This document shows, piece by piece, positions 54,715 to 61,464 of a stretch of 64,000 bases of DNA. The notes under the pieces were generated by a model that saw nothing but the letters and a program-made list of their open reading frames with translations, ran no database searches and had not been told where the DNA came from. Where the stretch lies: NCBI RefSeq assembly GCF_020216025.1, contig NZ_JAIWNC010000010.1, forward strand, positions 124,001 to 188,000, read 5' to 3'. Source of the DNA: Jidongwangia harbinensis. Its GTDB lineage: Bacteria > Actinomycetota > Actinomycetes > Mycobacteriales > Micromonosporaceae. A program made the translations under genes and the position numbers. The first letter of the stretch is position 1, and the number at the start of each line of letters is the position of its first letter.

Positions 54715-55908
54715 GTGGTGACAGAGCAGACCCGGCCGAGGGTACGGGCGCCCGGCGCGCTGCTGCCGCTCGTGGCCCTCGTGCTGGCCGCGGTGAACCT
54801 GCGGCTCGCCGTCACCAGCGTGGGCCCGGTGCTGGCCGAGGTCCGGCAGGGGACCGGGATGAGCGCCACCGTGGCCGGCCTGCTGACCTCGCTGCCGGTG
54901 GTGTGCTTCGCGACCGTCGGATTCGCGGCACCCCGGCTGGCCCGGCGGTTCGGCCCGGCCACCGTGATCGCGGCCGGGCTGGCCCTGCTCACCGCCGGAC
55001 TGGCGGCCCGCGCGTACGTACCCGGAACCGCGCTCTTCGTCCTGCTCAGCGGCCTGGCGCTGGCCGGCATCGCGCTGGTCAACGTGCTGCTGCCGGTGAT
55101 CGTCAAGGACCGGTTCCCGGACCGGGTGGGCACCATGACCGGCATCTACTCGGTCGCGCTGAACGTCGGCGCCACCGCGGCCGCCGGCGCCACCGTCCCG
55201 ATCAGCGCGGCGCTCGGCGGCGACTGGCGTTTCGGGCTGGCGTCCTGGGCGCTGGTCGCGGCGCTGGCCGTGCCGGCCTGGTTGCTGCTGGCCCGGCACC
55301 GCACCCCCACGCCGGTGGTGACCGGCCCGGTGGCGCCGGACGTGCGGATCGTCCGCAGCCCGGTCGCCTGGGCGCTGGGCGCGTACTTCGGTCTGCAGGC
55401 CACCTCCGCGTACGTCATGATCGGCTGGTTGCCGCAGATCTACCGCGACGCCGGCCTGTCCGCGGAGAAGGCCGGGCTGCTGTTCGCCGTGACGTCGTTC
55501 CTCGGCGTGCCGCTCGGTTTCCTGATCACCTCGGTCGCCGGGCGGCTGCGCAGCCAGAGCGCGCTGGCCGTGGCACTGGGCCTGTGCGGTGCCGTGGGGT
55601 ACGCCGGCCTGTGGGCCTCACCGGCCGCCGCGCCCTGGCTGTGGGCGGTGCTGTTGGGCGTGGTCAACTGCGCGTTCCCGCTCGCCCTGACCATGATCCC
55701 GCTGCGCGGCCGCAGCCCGGCGACGGTGGTGCGGCTGTCCGCGTTCGGCCAGGGCGTCGGCTACCTGATCGCCATCCCCGGGCCGATCCTGGTCGGGCTG
55801 CTGCACGAGGTGAGCGGCGGCTGGCGGCTGCCCCTCGGGTTCATGGTGGTGCTGATGGTGCCGCAGCTGATCGCCGGGTTCGCGGCCGGCCGCGACCGCC
55901 AGGTCTGA
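54715..55908 (+). CDS. MFS transporter (CynX/NimT type)
   Basis: A 397-residue major facilitator with twelve hydrophobic segments. The opening LVALVLAAVNLRLAVTSVGPVLAEVR and the GLLTSLPVVCFATVGF segment are typical of the CynX/NimT (cyanate, nitroimidazole) branch. The start is GTG at 54715 or 54718 (VVTEQTRPRV). It stands alone, between the duplications and the palindrome-rich non-coding stretch. Substrate unknown; export of small organic compounds is common in this branch. Confidence 0.88.
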   Translation: MVTEQTRPRVRAPGALLPLVALVLAAVNLRLAVTSVGPVLAEVRQGTGMSATVAGLLTSLPVVCFATVGFAAPRLARRFGPATVIAAGLALLTAGLAARAYVPGTALFVLLSGLALAGIALVNVLLPVIVKDRFPDRVGTMTGIYSVALNVGATAAAGATVPISAALGGDWRFGLASWALVAALAVPAWLLLARHRTPTPVVTGPVAPDVRIVRSPVAWALGAYFGLQATSAYVMIGWLPQIYRDAGLSAEKAGLLFAVTSFLGVPLGFLITSVAGRLRSQSALAVALGLCGAVGYAGLWASPAAAPWLWAVLLGVVNCAFPLALTMIPLRGRSPATVVRLSAFGQGVGYLIAIPGPILVGLLHEVSGGWRLPLGFMVVLMVPQLIAGFAAGRDRQV

Positions 55909-56100
55909 GCCGCGCGGGGCGCTGGTGCCGTCGCGAGGGGGTGCGCGCCGTCAGCGGGCCGCCGGACCCATGTCAGCGCCGATCCGGGCCCGCCCCGCCG
56001 CTCATCGTCACCGCCGTCGTTCCGGCCGCGCGCAGCAGCGTCGGTACACCACGAACGGAACGCCACCGTGGTTTCAGCCCCGAATACCAACGCTGGTGTG

Positions 56101-56120
56101 CCAGTGGAGCGCTCCACTGG
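56101..56120. repeat. 20-bp perfect palindrome of the interspersed family
   Basis: CCAGTGGAGCGCTCCACTGG is a perfect palindrome, preceded by AACGCTGGTGTG and followed by AACGATC. It shares the GTGTGCCA-GTGGAGC core with the longer element at 56350. Confidence 0.85.
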
Positions 56121-56304
56121 AACGATCTCGGTAAGTCGAACATGCGAACGCGGCCGGATTTCGGGTCCGATCCGCGCCGACTCCCGTGACCGCTGCCGGT
56201 GTGAGATACGCATACCGACGATCGGCTCCTTGGCCGTCGTGGCTTACCGGGTGACCCGATCCGTCCCGTTCCCACTCCTGTGCGACATGCCCGCCGATAC
56301 CGGA

Positions 56305-56337
56305 CGACAGTGGTGTGCTAGTGGAACACCACTGTCG
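56305..56337. repeat. Stem-loop with 12-bp perfect arms
   Basis: CGACAGTGGTGT (56305-56316) pairs perfectly with ACACCACTGTCG (56326-56337) around a 9-base loop. CGTTATG follows the right arm, as it does the palindrome at 56350. Confidence 0.85.
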
Positions 56338-56349
56338 TTATGCGGTGCC

Positions 56350-56405
56350 CATAACGACGCTGGTGTGCCACTGGAGCGCTCCAGTGGCACACCAACGTCG
56401 TTATG
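56350..56405. repeat. 56-bp palindrome with one mismatch
   Basis: The left arm (56350-56377) starts CATAACGACGCTGGTGTG and the right arm (56378-56405) ends CACACCAACGTCGTTATG. Of 28 base pairs only one is mismatched (C against A, at the eleventh position). There is no loop, so the DNA can extrude as a cruciform or the RNA fold into a long hairpin. It is too long and symmetric for an ordinary terminator and has no T-tract. Confidence 0.9.
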
Positions 56406-56586
56406 CGCGGGCTGGAATGACGGTGGTGTTCCACTGGCGCGAGGTTGGGAGCTTGTGGTGTGGCGATGCTCGTCGGGGGCTACGGCGAGTGTGGCGCGGA
56501 CGATGGTGCCGATGCTTGTGGTGTAGAACCGCCTACCTAGGGCTCCACGCCTGCCTTCACCGCCGGACCACTTTGAAGGCCCGGCG

Positions 56587-56952
56587 TCAGGGCGTGCGGT
56601 ACAGCGAACGGTCCGAGAAGTTGATCTGCACCGGGGTGCCGTCGGGTCCGGTGACCCGCAGGATGCGGCCGAAGTTCTCGTCCAGCACCACGGCGTCGGG
56701 GAATCCGGCCCCGGTCAGTCGTTCGGCGACCGCGTCGGGGTCCTCGTCGCTCTCGAAGGAGAGTTCGGTCCCCCCGCCGGCCATGCCGCTGTCGCCGGGC
56801 GCGGTGTGCAGGCAGAGGAGTGCGGACGGGGCGGCCAGTTCGGCCCAGCCGCCCTTGCGGTGTTCGGCCTCGACGGCGAAGCCCAGGGCGGCCAGGAAGT
56901 CGCCGGTGCGGGCCATGTCGCCGGTGTAGTAGACGGGGGCGAGCCGGATCAT
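56587..56952 (-). CDS. VOC (glyoxalase/bleomycin-resistance) family protein
   Basis: A 121-residue VOC-fold protein, with the paired beta-alpha-beta-beta-beta modules ([23 protein letters not shown], and [20 protein letters not shown] at the end). Its metal-binding His/Glu set is not obvious, so it may be a ligand-binding or resistance protein and not an enzyme. The ATG at 56952 overlaps the stop of the upstream ribbon-helix-helix gene (ATGA), with which it forms a two-gene operon under a CTAG-box promoter. Confidence 0.82.
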   Translation of the reverse strand: MIRLAPVYYTGDMARTGDFLAALGFAVEAEHRKGGWAELAAPSALLCLHTAPGDSGMAGGGTELSFESDEDPDAVAERLTGAGFPDAVVLDENFGRILRVTGPDGTPVQINFSDRSLYRTP

Positions 56953-57110
56953 CGCTGGTCCTTTCCGAGATGACTGCGCATGGCCTCCTCGACGAGCGCC
57001 GAGAGGGAGACGCCGCGCTCGATCGAGGCCAGCTTGATCTCGCGGATCAGGGACGCCGGAAGCAGCACGTTGAACTGGCGCTTCTCGTCGGCGGCGGGAG
57101 GCGTGGACAT
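56949..57110 (-). CDS. Ribbon-helix-helix (CopG/MetJ-like) regulator, 53 residues
   Basis: A short gene of 53 residues. [19 protein letters not shown] gives the beta strand and first helix, and [18 protein letters not shown] the second helix, a ribbon-helix-helix fold of the Arc/CopG/MetJ class. The ATG at 57110 has no ribosome site and lies 7 bases after a -10 box, so the message is probably leaderless. Four CTAG boxes at 8-bp spacing cover its promoter, which points to autoregulation by cooperative dimers. It is translationally coupled to the VOC protein; a toxin-antitoxin pair is possible but the partner is not a known toxin. Confidence 0.8.
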   Translation of the reverse strand: MSTPPAADEKRQFNVLLPASLIREIKLASIERGVSLSALVEEAMRSHLGKDQR

Positions 57111-57111
57111 G

Positions 57112-57146
57112 TCTAGGACTCTAGATTCCTAGAAATCTAGAGTCAA
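57112..57146 (-). promoter_or_regulatory. Leaderless promoter with four 8-bp-spaced CTAG operator boxes
   Basis: CTAG occurs at 57113, 57121, 57129 and 57137, exactly 8 bp apart, giving boxes of the type TCTAGANN. On the minus strand TTGACT (57141-57146) and TAGAGT (57118-57123) form a near-consensus promoter with a 17-base spacer, and the transcript should start at the ATG at 57110. The boxes fill the entire 32-bp gap between the SDR gene and the ribbon-helix-helix gene. The spacing equals that of MetJ met boxes. Confidence 0.8.
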
Positions 57147-57859
57147 CGGGGGAGCCGTAGCCCGATCACGCCCGCGTCGACGGTCAGCAGGGTTCCGGTG
57201 GTGGCCGACGACAGCGGGCTGGCCAGGTGCGCGATCGTGTGCGCGACCTCGTCCGCGGTCACCAGCCGGCCCATCGGCTGCCGGCCGACGAGCGCGGTCC
57301 GGGCGGCGTCGGGGTCGTCCGCGGCGTCCAGCAACCGGCCCACCCACGGGGTGTCCGCGGTGCCGGGCACCACCGCGTTGACCCGGATTCCCTCCCGGAC
57401 GTGGTCGGCCGCCATGGCCAGGGTGAGCGCGGCCACGGCGCCCTTGCTGGCCGAGTACAACGCCCGCTGCGGTACCCCCACCTGGGCAGCGATCGAGCAG
57501 GTGTTGACGATCGCCGCGTGCGAGGACCGGCGCAGGTGCGGCAGCGCGGCCCGGGAAACCCGGGCGATGCCGACCACGTTGACGTCGAGGACCCGGTGCC
57601 ACTCGTCGTCGTCGTTCGCGGTGACGTCGCCGACCGCGCCGATGCCGGCGTTGTTGACCAGCACGTCGAGGCGCCCGTGCCGGGCCACCACGGCGTCGAT
57701 CGCGGCGTCGACCGAGGCGGTGTCACGGACGTCGCAGCCGTCGGCCAGGTCGAGGCTCGCCACGGTGGCGCCGCGGCCGGTCAGCGTGGCGACCGTGGCC
57801 GCGCCGATGCCGCTGGCGCCGCCGGTGACCACGGCCACCAGGCCGTCGAAGTCAGACAC
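57143..57859 (-). CDS. Short-chain dehydrogenase (sugar-acid pathway)
   Basis: A 238-residue NAD(P)-dependent SDR. The cofactor motif is TGGASGIG, Asp after the second strand (SLDLADG) favours NAD, and NNAGIG and YSASKGA (catalytic Tyr and Lys) are intact. In this cluster it could oxidise the free sugar to a lactone or oxidise a 2-keto-3-deoxy-acid to a diketo acid, as the homologues in L-fucose and L-rhamnose oxidation do. It lies 10 bp after the zinc dehydrogenase gene. Its stop codon falls within the -35 of the ribbon-helix-helix promoter. Confidence 0.88.
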   Translation of the reverse strand: MSDFDGLVAVVTGGASGIGAATVATLTGRGATVASLDLADGCDVRDTASVDAAIDAVVARHGRLDVLVNNAGIGAVGDVTANDDDEWHRVLDVNVVGIARVSRAALPHLRRSSHAAIVNTCSIAAQVGVPQRALYSASKGAVAALTLAMAADHVREGIRVNAVVPGTADTPWVGRLLDAADDPDAARTALVGRQPMGRLVTADEVAHTIAHLASPLSSATTGTLLTVDAGVIGLRLPR

Positions 57860-57869
57860 CGGACCACTC

Positions 57870-58880
57870 CTAACGTCGCGGATCGATGTGGATTTTAGGG
57901 GCGGAACCCCAGGACGGGTCGCGCTCGCCGGCCAGCACCGCGACCGCGTCGTCCAGGCCGACCGTGGCGGCCACCAGGGGGCGGGGATCGACGGTGCCGG
58001 AGGCGTACCGGCCGATGGTCTCGGCCAGGCCGCCGGACGCGCTGAGGATGCCGGTCACGGTCAGGTCCCGCAGCGCGATCCGGCGGGTGTCGGCCAGACT
58101 CGGTTCGCCGGCGATGCCGATGTAGACCACCCGGCCGCCGGGCTCGACCAGATCCAGCGCGAGCGCGGGCAGGTGCGGCGCGGTGGAGGCGTCGATCACC
58201 GCGTCGAACGGCAGGCCGGGCAGGGTCTCAACGGTCCAGGCGTGAGCGAAGCCGAGGGTACGGGGGAAGTCCACGGTCAGCCCCAGCAGGTGCACCTCGG
58301 CGCCCTGGGCGGCGGCGAACTGGGCGGCCAGCAGGCCGATCGTGCCGGGCCCGGTGATCAGCACCCGCGAGCCGGGGGAGAGGCCGGCGGCGAGGACCGC
58401 CCGCAGCGCGTTGCCGCCCGGCTCGACCAGCGCGCCGAGCGTCGCGTCCACGCTGTCCGGGAGTTCGTGCAGGGCCCGGACCGGCACCCGCAGCGCCGTG
58501 GCCAGGGCGCCGGGCCAGCCGCGCCGGATGCCGATCTCGTACCGGTCGGCGCACAGGTGCTGGCGCCCGGACCGGCAGCGGGGGCACCGGCCGCAGCCCA
58601 GCATGGTGTCGCCGGTGACCCGGCGGCCCACCCAGTCCGGGTCCGCCTCCGCGCCCACCGCGGACACCGTGCCGCACCACTCGTGTCCGATCCGGATCGG
58701 GTACGCGGCCTCACCGGTGTGCAGGTACGTCATGTCGCCCGAGAAGAACTCCAGGTCCGTGCCGCAGACTCCGGCCCGCTCCACCCGCACGACCGCCTCG
58801 CCGGGGCCGGGCACGGGCTCGTCGACCTCGCGCACCTCCGCCCGCCCCGGTTCGGTGATCACGAAGGCGCGCATGCTCAC
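57870..58880 (-). CDS. Zinc-dependent medium-chain dehydrogenase
   Basis: A 336-residue MDR alcohol dehydrogenase. AGVCGTDLEF and IGHEWCG carry the catalytic zinc Cys and His/Glu; CGRCPRCRSGRQHLC gives the four structural-zinc cysteines; GPGTIGLLAAQ is the NAD-binding motif. The start is GTG at 58880 overlapping the FAH stop (GTGA) or ATG at 58874. Within the cluster it would oxidise a sugar or sugar acid hydroxyl, complementing the SDR. Similar enzymes act on threonine, L-idonate or galactitol, so the substrate cannot be fixed. Confidence 0.88.
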   Translation of the reverse strand: MSMRAFVITEPGRAEVREVDEPVPGPGEAVVRVERAGVCGTDLEFFSGDMTYLHTGEAAYPIRIGHEWCGTVSAVGAEADPDWVGRRVTGDTMLGCGRCPRCRSGRQHLCADRYEIGIRRGWPGALATALRVPVRALHELPDSVDATLGALVEPGGNALRAVLAAGLSPGSRVLITGPGTIGLLAAQFAAAQGAEVHLLGLTVDFPRTLGFAHAWTVETLPGLPFDAVIDASTAPHLPALALDLVEPGGRVVYIGIAGEPSLADTRRIALRDLTVTGILSASGGLAETIGRYASGTVDPRPLVAATVGLDDAVAVLAGERDPSWGSAPKIHIDPRR

Positions 58881-59734
58881 CGTGGCGGCAGGATCTGCTG
58901 GCGTTGCGTGCCGAGACCGTCGATGCCGAGTTCCACCACGTCGCCCGGCTGCAGGAAGACCGGCGGCCGCTGGCCGTCACCCACGCCGGGCGGCGTGCCG
59001 GTGTCGATCAGGTCGCCCGGCTCCAGCACCAGGAACTGGCTCAGGTAATGCACGATCGTGTACGGGTCGAACACCATCGTCGCGGTGTTGCCGGTCTGCC
59101 GGCGTACCCCGTTGACGTCCAGCCACATGCCCAGATCGCCCACGTCCGCGATCTCGTCCGGGGTGGCCAGCCACGGCCCGGCCGGGTTGAACGTCTCCGC
59201 GCTCTTGCCCTTCGACCACTGCCCGCCGCGTTCCTTCTGGAACGCCCGCTCGCTGACGTCGTTGCAGACCACGTAGCCGGCGATCGCGTCGCGGGCGTCC
59301 GCCGGCGAGTCCAGGTAGCTGGTCCGCCGGCCGATCACCACGCCCAGCTCGACCTCCCAGTCCAGCTTGGTGGCGCCGCGCGGCATCCGGACCGGATCGT
59401 TCGGGCCGATCAGGGTGTTCGGCGGCTTGGTGAACAGGATCGGCTCGTCCGGCACCGGCATCCCGGACTCGGCGGCGTGGTCCCGGTAGTTCAGCCCGAT
59501 GCAGAGGATCTGGTGCGGCCGGGCGAACGGTGCGCCGATCCGCTCACCGGCGAACGCCACCGTGTCCCCGGCGGCGATCCGGTCCGCGACCGCGGACCGC
59601 AGCGCGTCGTGCCCGCCGGCGAAGTAGCCGGCGTCGAACTCGGGCACCAGGTCGGAGACGTCCACATAGGATTCCTCGTCGACCCGCACCACCGGTTTCT
59701 CGGCCCCGGCCGGCCCGATGCGCATCAGCTGCAT
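58877..59734 (-). CDS. Fumarylacetoacetate-hydrolase-family protein (diketo-acid hydrolase)
   Basis: A 285-residue FAH-fold enzyme. QILCIGLNYRDHAAESG and PILFTKPPNTLIGPND precede the metal site DWEVELGVVIGRR (Glu, Glu), and GYVVCNDVSERAFQ carries the Asp ligand; TGTPPGVG is the conserved loop. Relatives hydrolyse 2,4-diketo-3-deoxy-L-fuconate or -rhamnonate to pyruvate and L-lactate, which fits the lactonase, dehydratase and dehydrogenases around it. Alternatives such as acylpyruvase or ureidoglycolate lyase are less consistent with the neighbours. Confidence 0.88.
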   Translation of the reverse strand: MQLMRIGPAGAEKPVVRVDEESYVDVSDLVPEFDAGYFAGGHDALRSAVADRIAAGDTVAFAGERIGAPFARPHQILCIGLNYRDHAAESGMPVPDEPILFTKPPNTLIGPNDPVRMPRGATKLDWEVELGVVIGRRTSYLDSPADARDAIAGYVVCNDVSERAFQKERGGQWSKGKSAETFNPAGPWLATPDEIADVGDLGMWLDVNGVRRQTGNTATMVFDPYTIVHYLSQFLVLEPGDLIDTGTPPGVGDGQRPPVFLQPGDVVELGIDGLGTQRQQILPPR

Positions 59735-59744
59735 GGCAGTCCTC

Positions 59745-60614
59745 TCAGCGGAAACCGGCCCAGGGTGTGGCCGGCTGGCCGGTCGCGCCGACGTCGGCCA
59801 GGAAGAGCCGTCCGGAGTCCGGGTGGCGGGCCAGGTCGGCGTCGGTCAGATCCTTGGTGGCGGTGGTGATCAGCAGCCGGTCCAGTCCGGGCCCGACGAA
59901 CGCCACGCTGGTCACGTGCGGCACGCCGACCTCGACCACGCCGGTCAGCTCGCCGGCCGGGGAGTACCGCCGGACCTCGCCGCCGTCCCAGAACGCGATC
60001 CACAGGTCGCCGCGTGCGTCCACGCACATGCCGTCCGGCGTCACGTCCGGGGTGAGCAGCACCCGCCGCGGACCGTCCGGCCAGTCCCGCACGTAGACCA
60101 CGCCGGGAACGCTGTCGATGCTGTAGAACAGGGCCCCGTCCGGGCTCCAGCCCATTCCGTTCGACAGGCTCAGGCCGGCGTCGACGGTGTGCACCGCGCC
60201 GTCCGCGGTCACCCGGACCAGCACCTCGCCGCCGGGCCGGTCGTCGAACGCGAGGCTGCCCACCAGGAACGTGCCGGACGGGTCGCAGGCGCCGTCGTTG
60301 AGGCGCCGGCCGCTGCCGGCCGGCAGCACCGCCGGGCCCGGCGTCACGGCCCCGCCCGGATCCACCACCAGCAGGTTCTCGGTCCCGGCCACGAGCAGTT
60401 CCCCGGTCCGCCCGGCGACCACCGCGCCCACCGTCCGGTCCAGGTGGTGGACCCGCTCGGTGAACACCCGGTCGTCGTCCAGGCGCCCCTCGTGCACGGT
60501 GCCGGCCAGGATGTCCACCCAGAGCACCCGGTCCCGCGGCCCGTCCCAGAGCGGACCCTCGCCCAGCGCGTGCACCTCCGGCGCGGCCGGCGCGGCCCGC
60601 CAGCGGGCGATCAC
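59745..60614 (-). CDS. SMP-30/gluconolactonase-like sugar lactonase
   Basis: A 289-residue six-bladed propeller lactonase. ALGEGPLWDG holds the first metal Glu, GRRLNDGACDPSG the Asn, LSNGMGWSPDG another Asn, and the Asp of that last motif is the fourth ligand, as in regucalcin. It hydrolyses an aldono-lactone to the acid. The ATG at 60614 overlaps the IclR stop, so regulator and enzymes share a transcript. The lactone is probably that of the sugar oxidised by the cluster's dehydrogenases. Confidence 0.9.
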   Translation of the reverse strand: MIARWRAAPAAPEVHALGEGPLWDGPRDRVLWVDILAGTVHEGRLDDDRVFTERVHHLDRTVGAVVAGRTGELLVAGTENLLVVDPGGAVTPGPAVLPAGSGRRLNDGACDPSGTFLVGSLAFDDRPGGEVLVRVTADGAVHTVDAGLSLSNGMGWSPDGALFYSIDSVPGVVYVRDWPDGPRRVLLTPDVTPDGMCVDARGDLWIAFWDGGEVRRYSPAGELTGVVEVGVPHVTSVAFVGPGLDRLLITTATKDLTDADLARHPDSGRLFLADVGATGQPATPWAGFR

Positions 60615-61393
60615 GCGCGCACCAGGTCGCGGATCGCGGACACGTCGGCCACCAGACGGGACAGCGGCGTACGGTACGCCGGCGCGGACACGCTCACCGC
60701 GCCGGTCGGCACGGTCGGCGAGCCCAGGAACACCGGCACCGCCACGCAGGTGACGCCGGGCTCGTTCTCCTGGTCGTCGGCGGCCCAGCCCTGCGACCGG
60801 ACGGTGCGCAGCTCGGCGGCGAGCGCGGCGGCCGTGGTGTGGGTGCGGTCGGTGCGCCGTTCCAGTACCCGGTGGCCGACCCAGGCGGTCACCGCGGCGT
60901 CGTCCGGCAGCGCGTACGCCAGCAGCAGCTTGCCCACCGCCGTGCAGTGCGCCGGGTTGCGCCCGCCGACGGTGGAGGTGAGCCGCACCGGGCCGGTCGG
61001 CGGGTCGACCTTCGCCCGGTAGACCACGGTGGCGCCGTCGAGCACGGCGTAGTGCGCGGTCTCGCCGTACCGCTCGGCCAGGGTGTGCAGCACCGGGCTG
61101 ATCCGGACGTGCTCCGGCCGGGCCTCGTGGTGGGCGAACGCCAGGCGCAGGAACTCGTCGCCCAGCACGTAGCGGCCACGGCCGTCCTGGCTGGCGAACG
61201 CGGCCCGGCGCAGCGCGGCCAGCGCCCGGTGCACGGTGGCCTTGTTGCTGGACACCACCCGGGCCATCTCGTCCAGCCCGATTCCCTCCGGATGCCTGGC
61301 CAGTTCGGCGAGGATGGCCAGGACGCGGTCGGCGCCGACCAGTCGGTCGGGCCCGTCCTGTTCCGGCAGCGGCGGTGCGGCGGTAAGGTCCAT
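60611..61393 (-). CDS. IclR-family regulator of the sugar-acid cluster
   Basis: A 260-residue IclR regulator. The winged helix-turn-helix is LAILAELARHPEGIGLDEMARVVSSNKATVHRALAAL; the effector domain has the GGRNPAHCTAVGKLLLAYA motif. The start at 61393 gives MDLTAAPPLPEQ. It heads the minus-strand operon and is divergent from the IlvD/Edd dehydratase, with TTCCG-TTTAT-CGGAA between, so it should control both directions. The ligand is likely a sugar acid or a pathway intermediate. Confidence 0.9.
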   Translation of the reverse strand: MDLTAAPPLPEQDGPDRLVGADRVLAILAELARHPEGIGLDEMARVVSSNKATVHRALAALRRAAFASQDGRGRYVLGDEFLRLAFAHHEARPEHVRISPVLHTLAERYGETAHYAVLDGATVVYRAKVDPPTGPVRLTSTVGGRNPAHCTAVGKLLLAYALPDDAAVTAWVGHRVLERRTDRTHTTAAALAAELRTVRSQGWAADDQENEPGVTCVAVPVFLGSPTVPTGAVSVSAPAYRTPLSRLVADVSAIRDLVRA

Positions 61394-61417
61394 GATGTTC
61401 CAGATGTTAAACCGGCG

Positions 61418-61432
61418 TTCCGTTTATCGGAA
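61418..61432. promoter_or_regulatory. Probable IclR operator
   Basis: TTCCG-TTTAT-CGGAA is a perfect inverted repeat with an AT-rich centre, in the 71-bp space between the IclR gene and the divergent dehydratase. This form is common for IclR-family sites. Binding is inferred. Confidence 0.6.
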
Positions 61433-61464
61433 GACGATCCGGTGGATTCGGGAGGCGAACCGTC

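Larger units (their letters stand above)
55909..56586. other. Palindrome-rich non-coding stretch
   Basis: About 680 bases without a convincing gene and less GC-rich than the surroundings. From about 56050 on it contains at least five copies of a motif of the type CGnnGGTGTGCCAGTGG or its complement, three of them arranged as long palindromes listed separately (56101-56120, 56305-56337, 56350-56405). A further divergent copy lies near 56420-56440 (ACGGTGGTGTTCCACTGG). I could not link it to a known REP or insertion sequence end. Confidence 0.7.

Noticed and set aside
52900..55299. A 799-codon minus-strand frame extending the TetR gene upstream through the AurF-like gene.
   Set aside because: Only the last 222 codons have TetR character; the rest is antisense to real genes and crosses the palindromic operator.
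56949..56952. A toxin-antitoxin interpretation of the ribbon-helix-helix/VOC pair.
   Set aside because: The VOC-fold partner has no resemblance to known toxins; autoregulated ligand sensing is equally plausible, so I did not label it as toxin-antitoxin.
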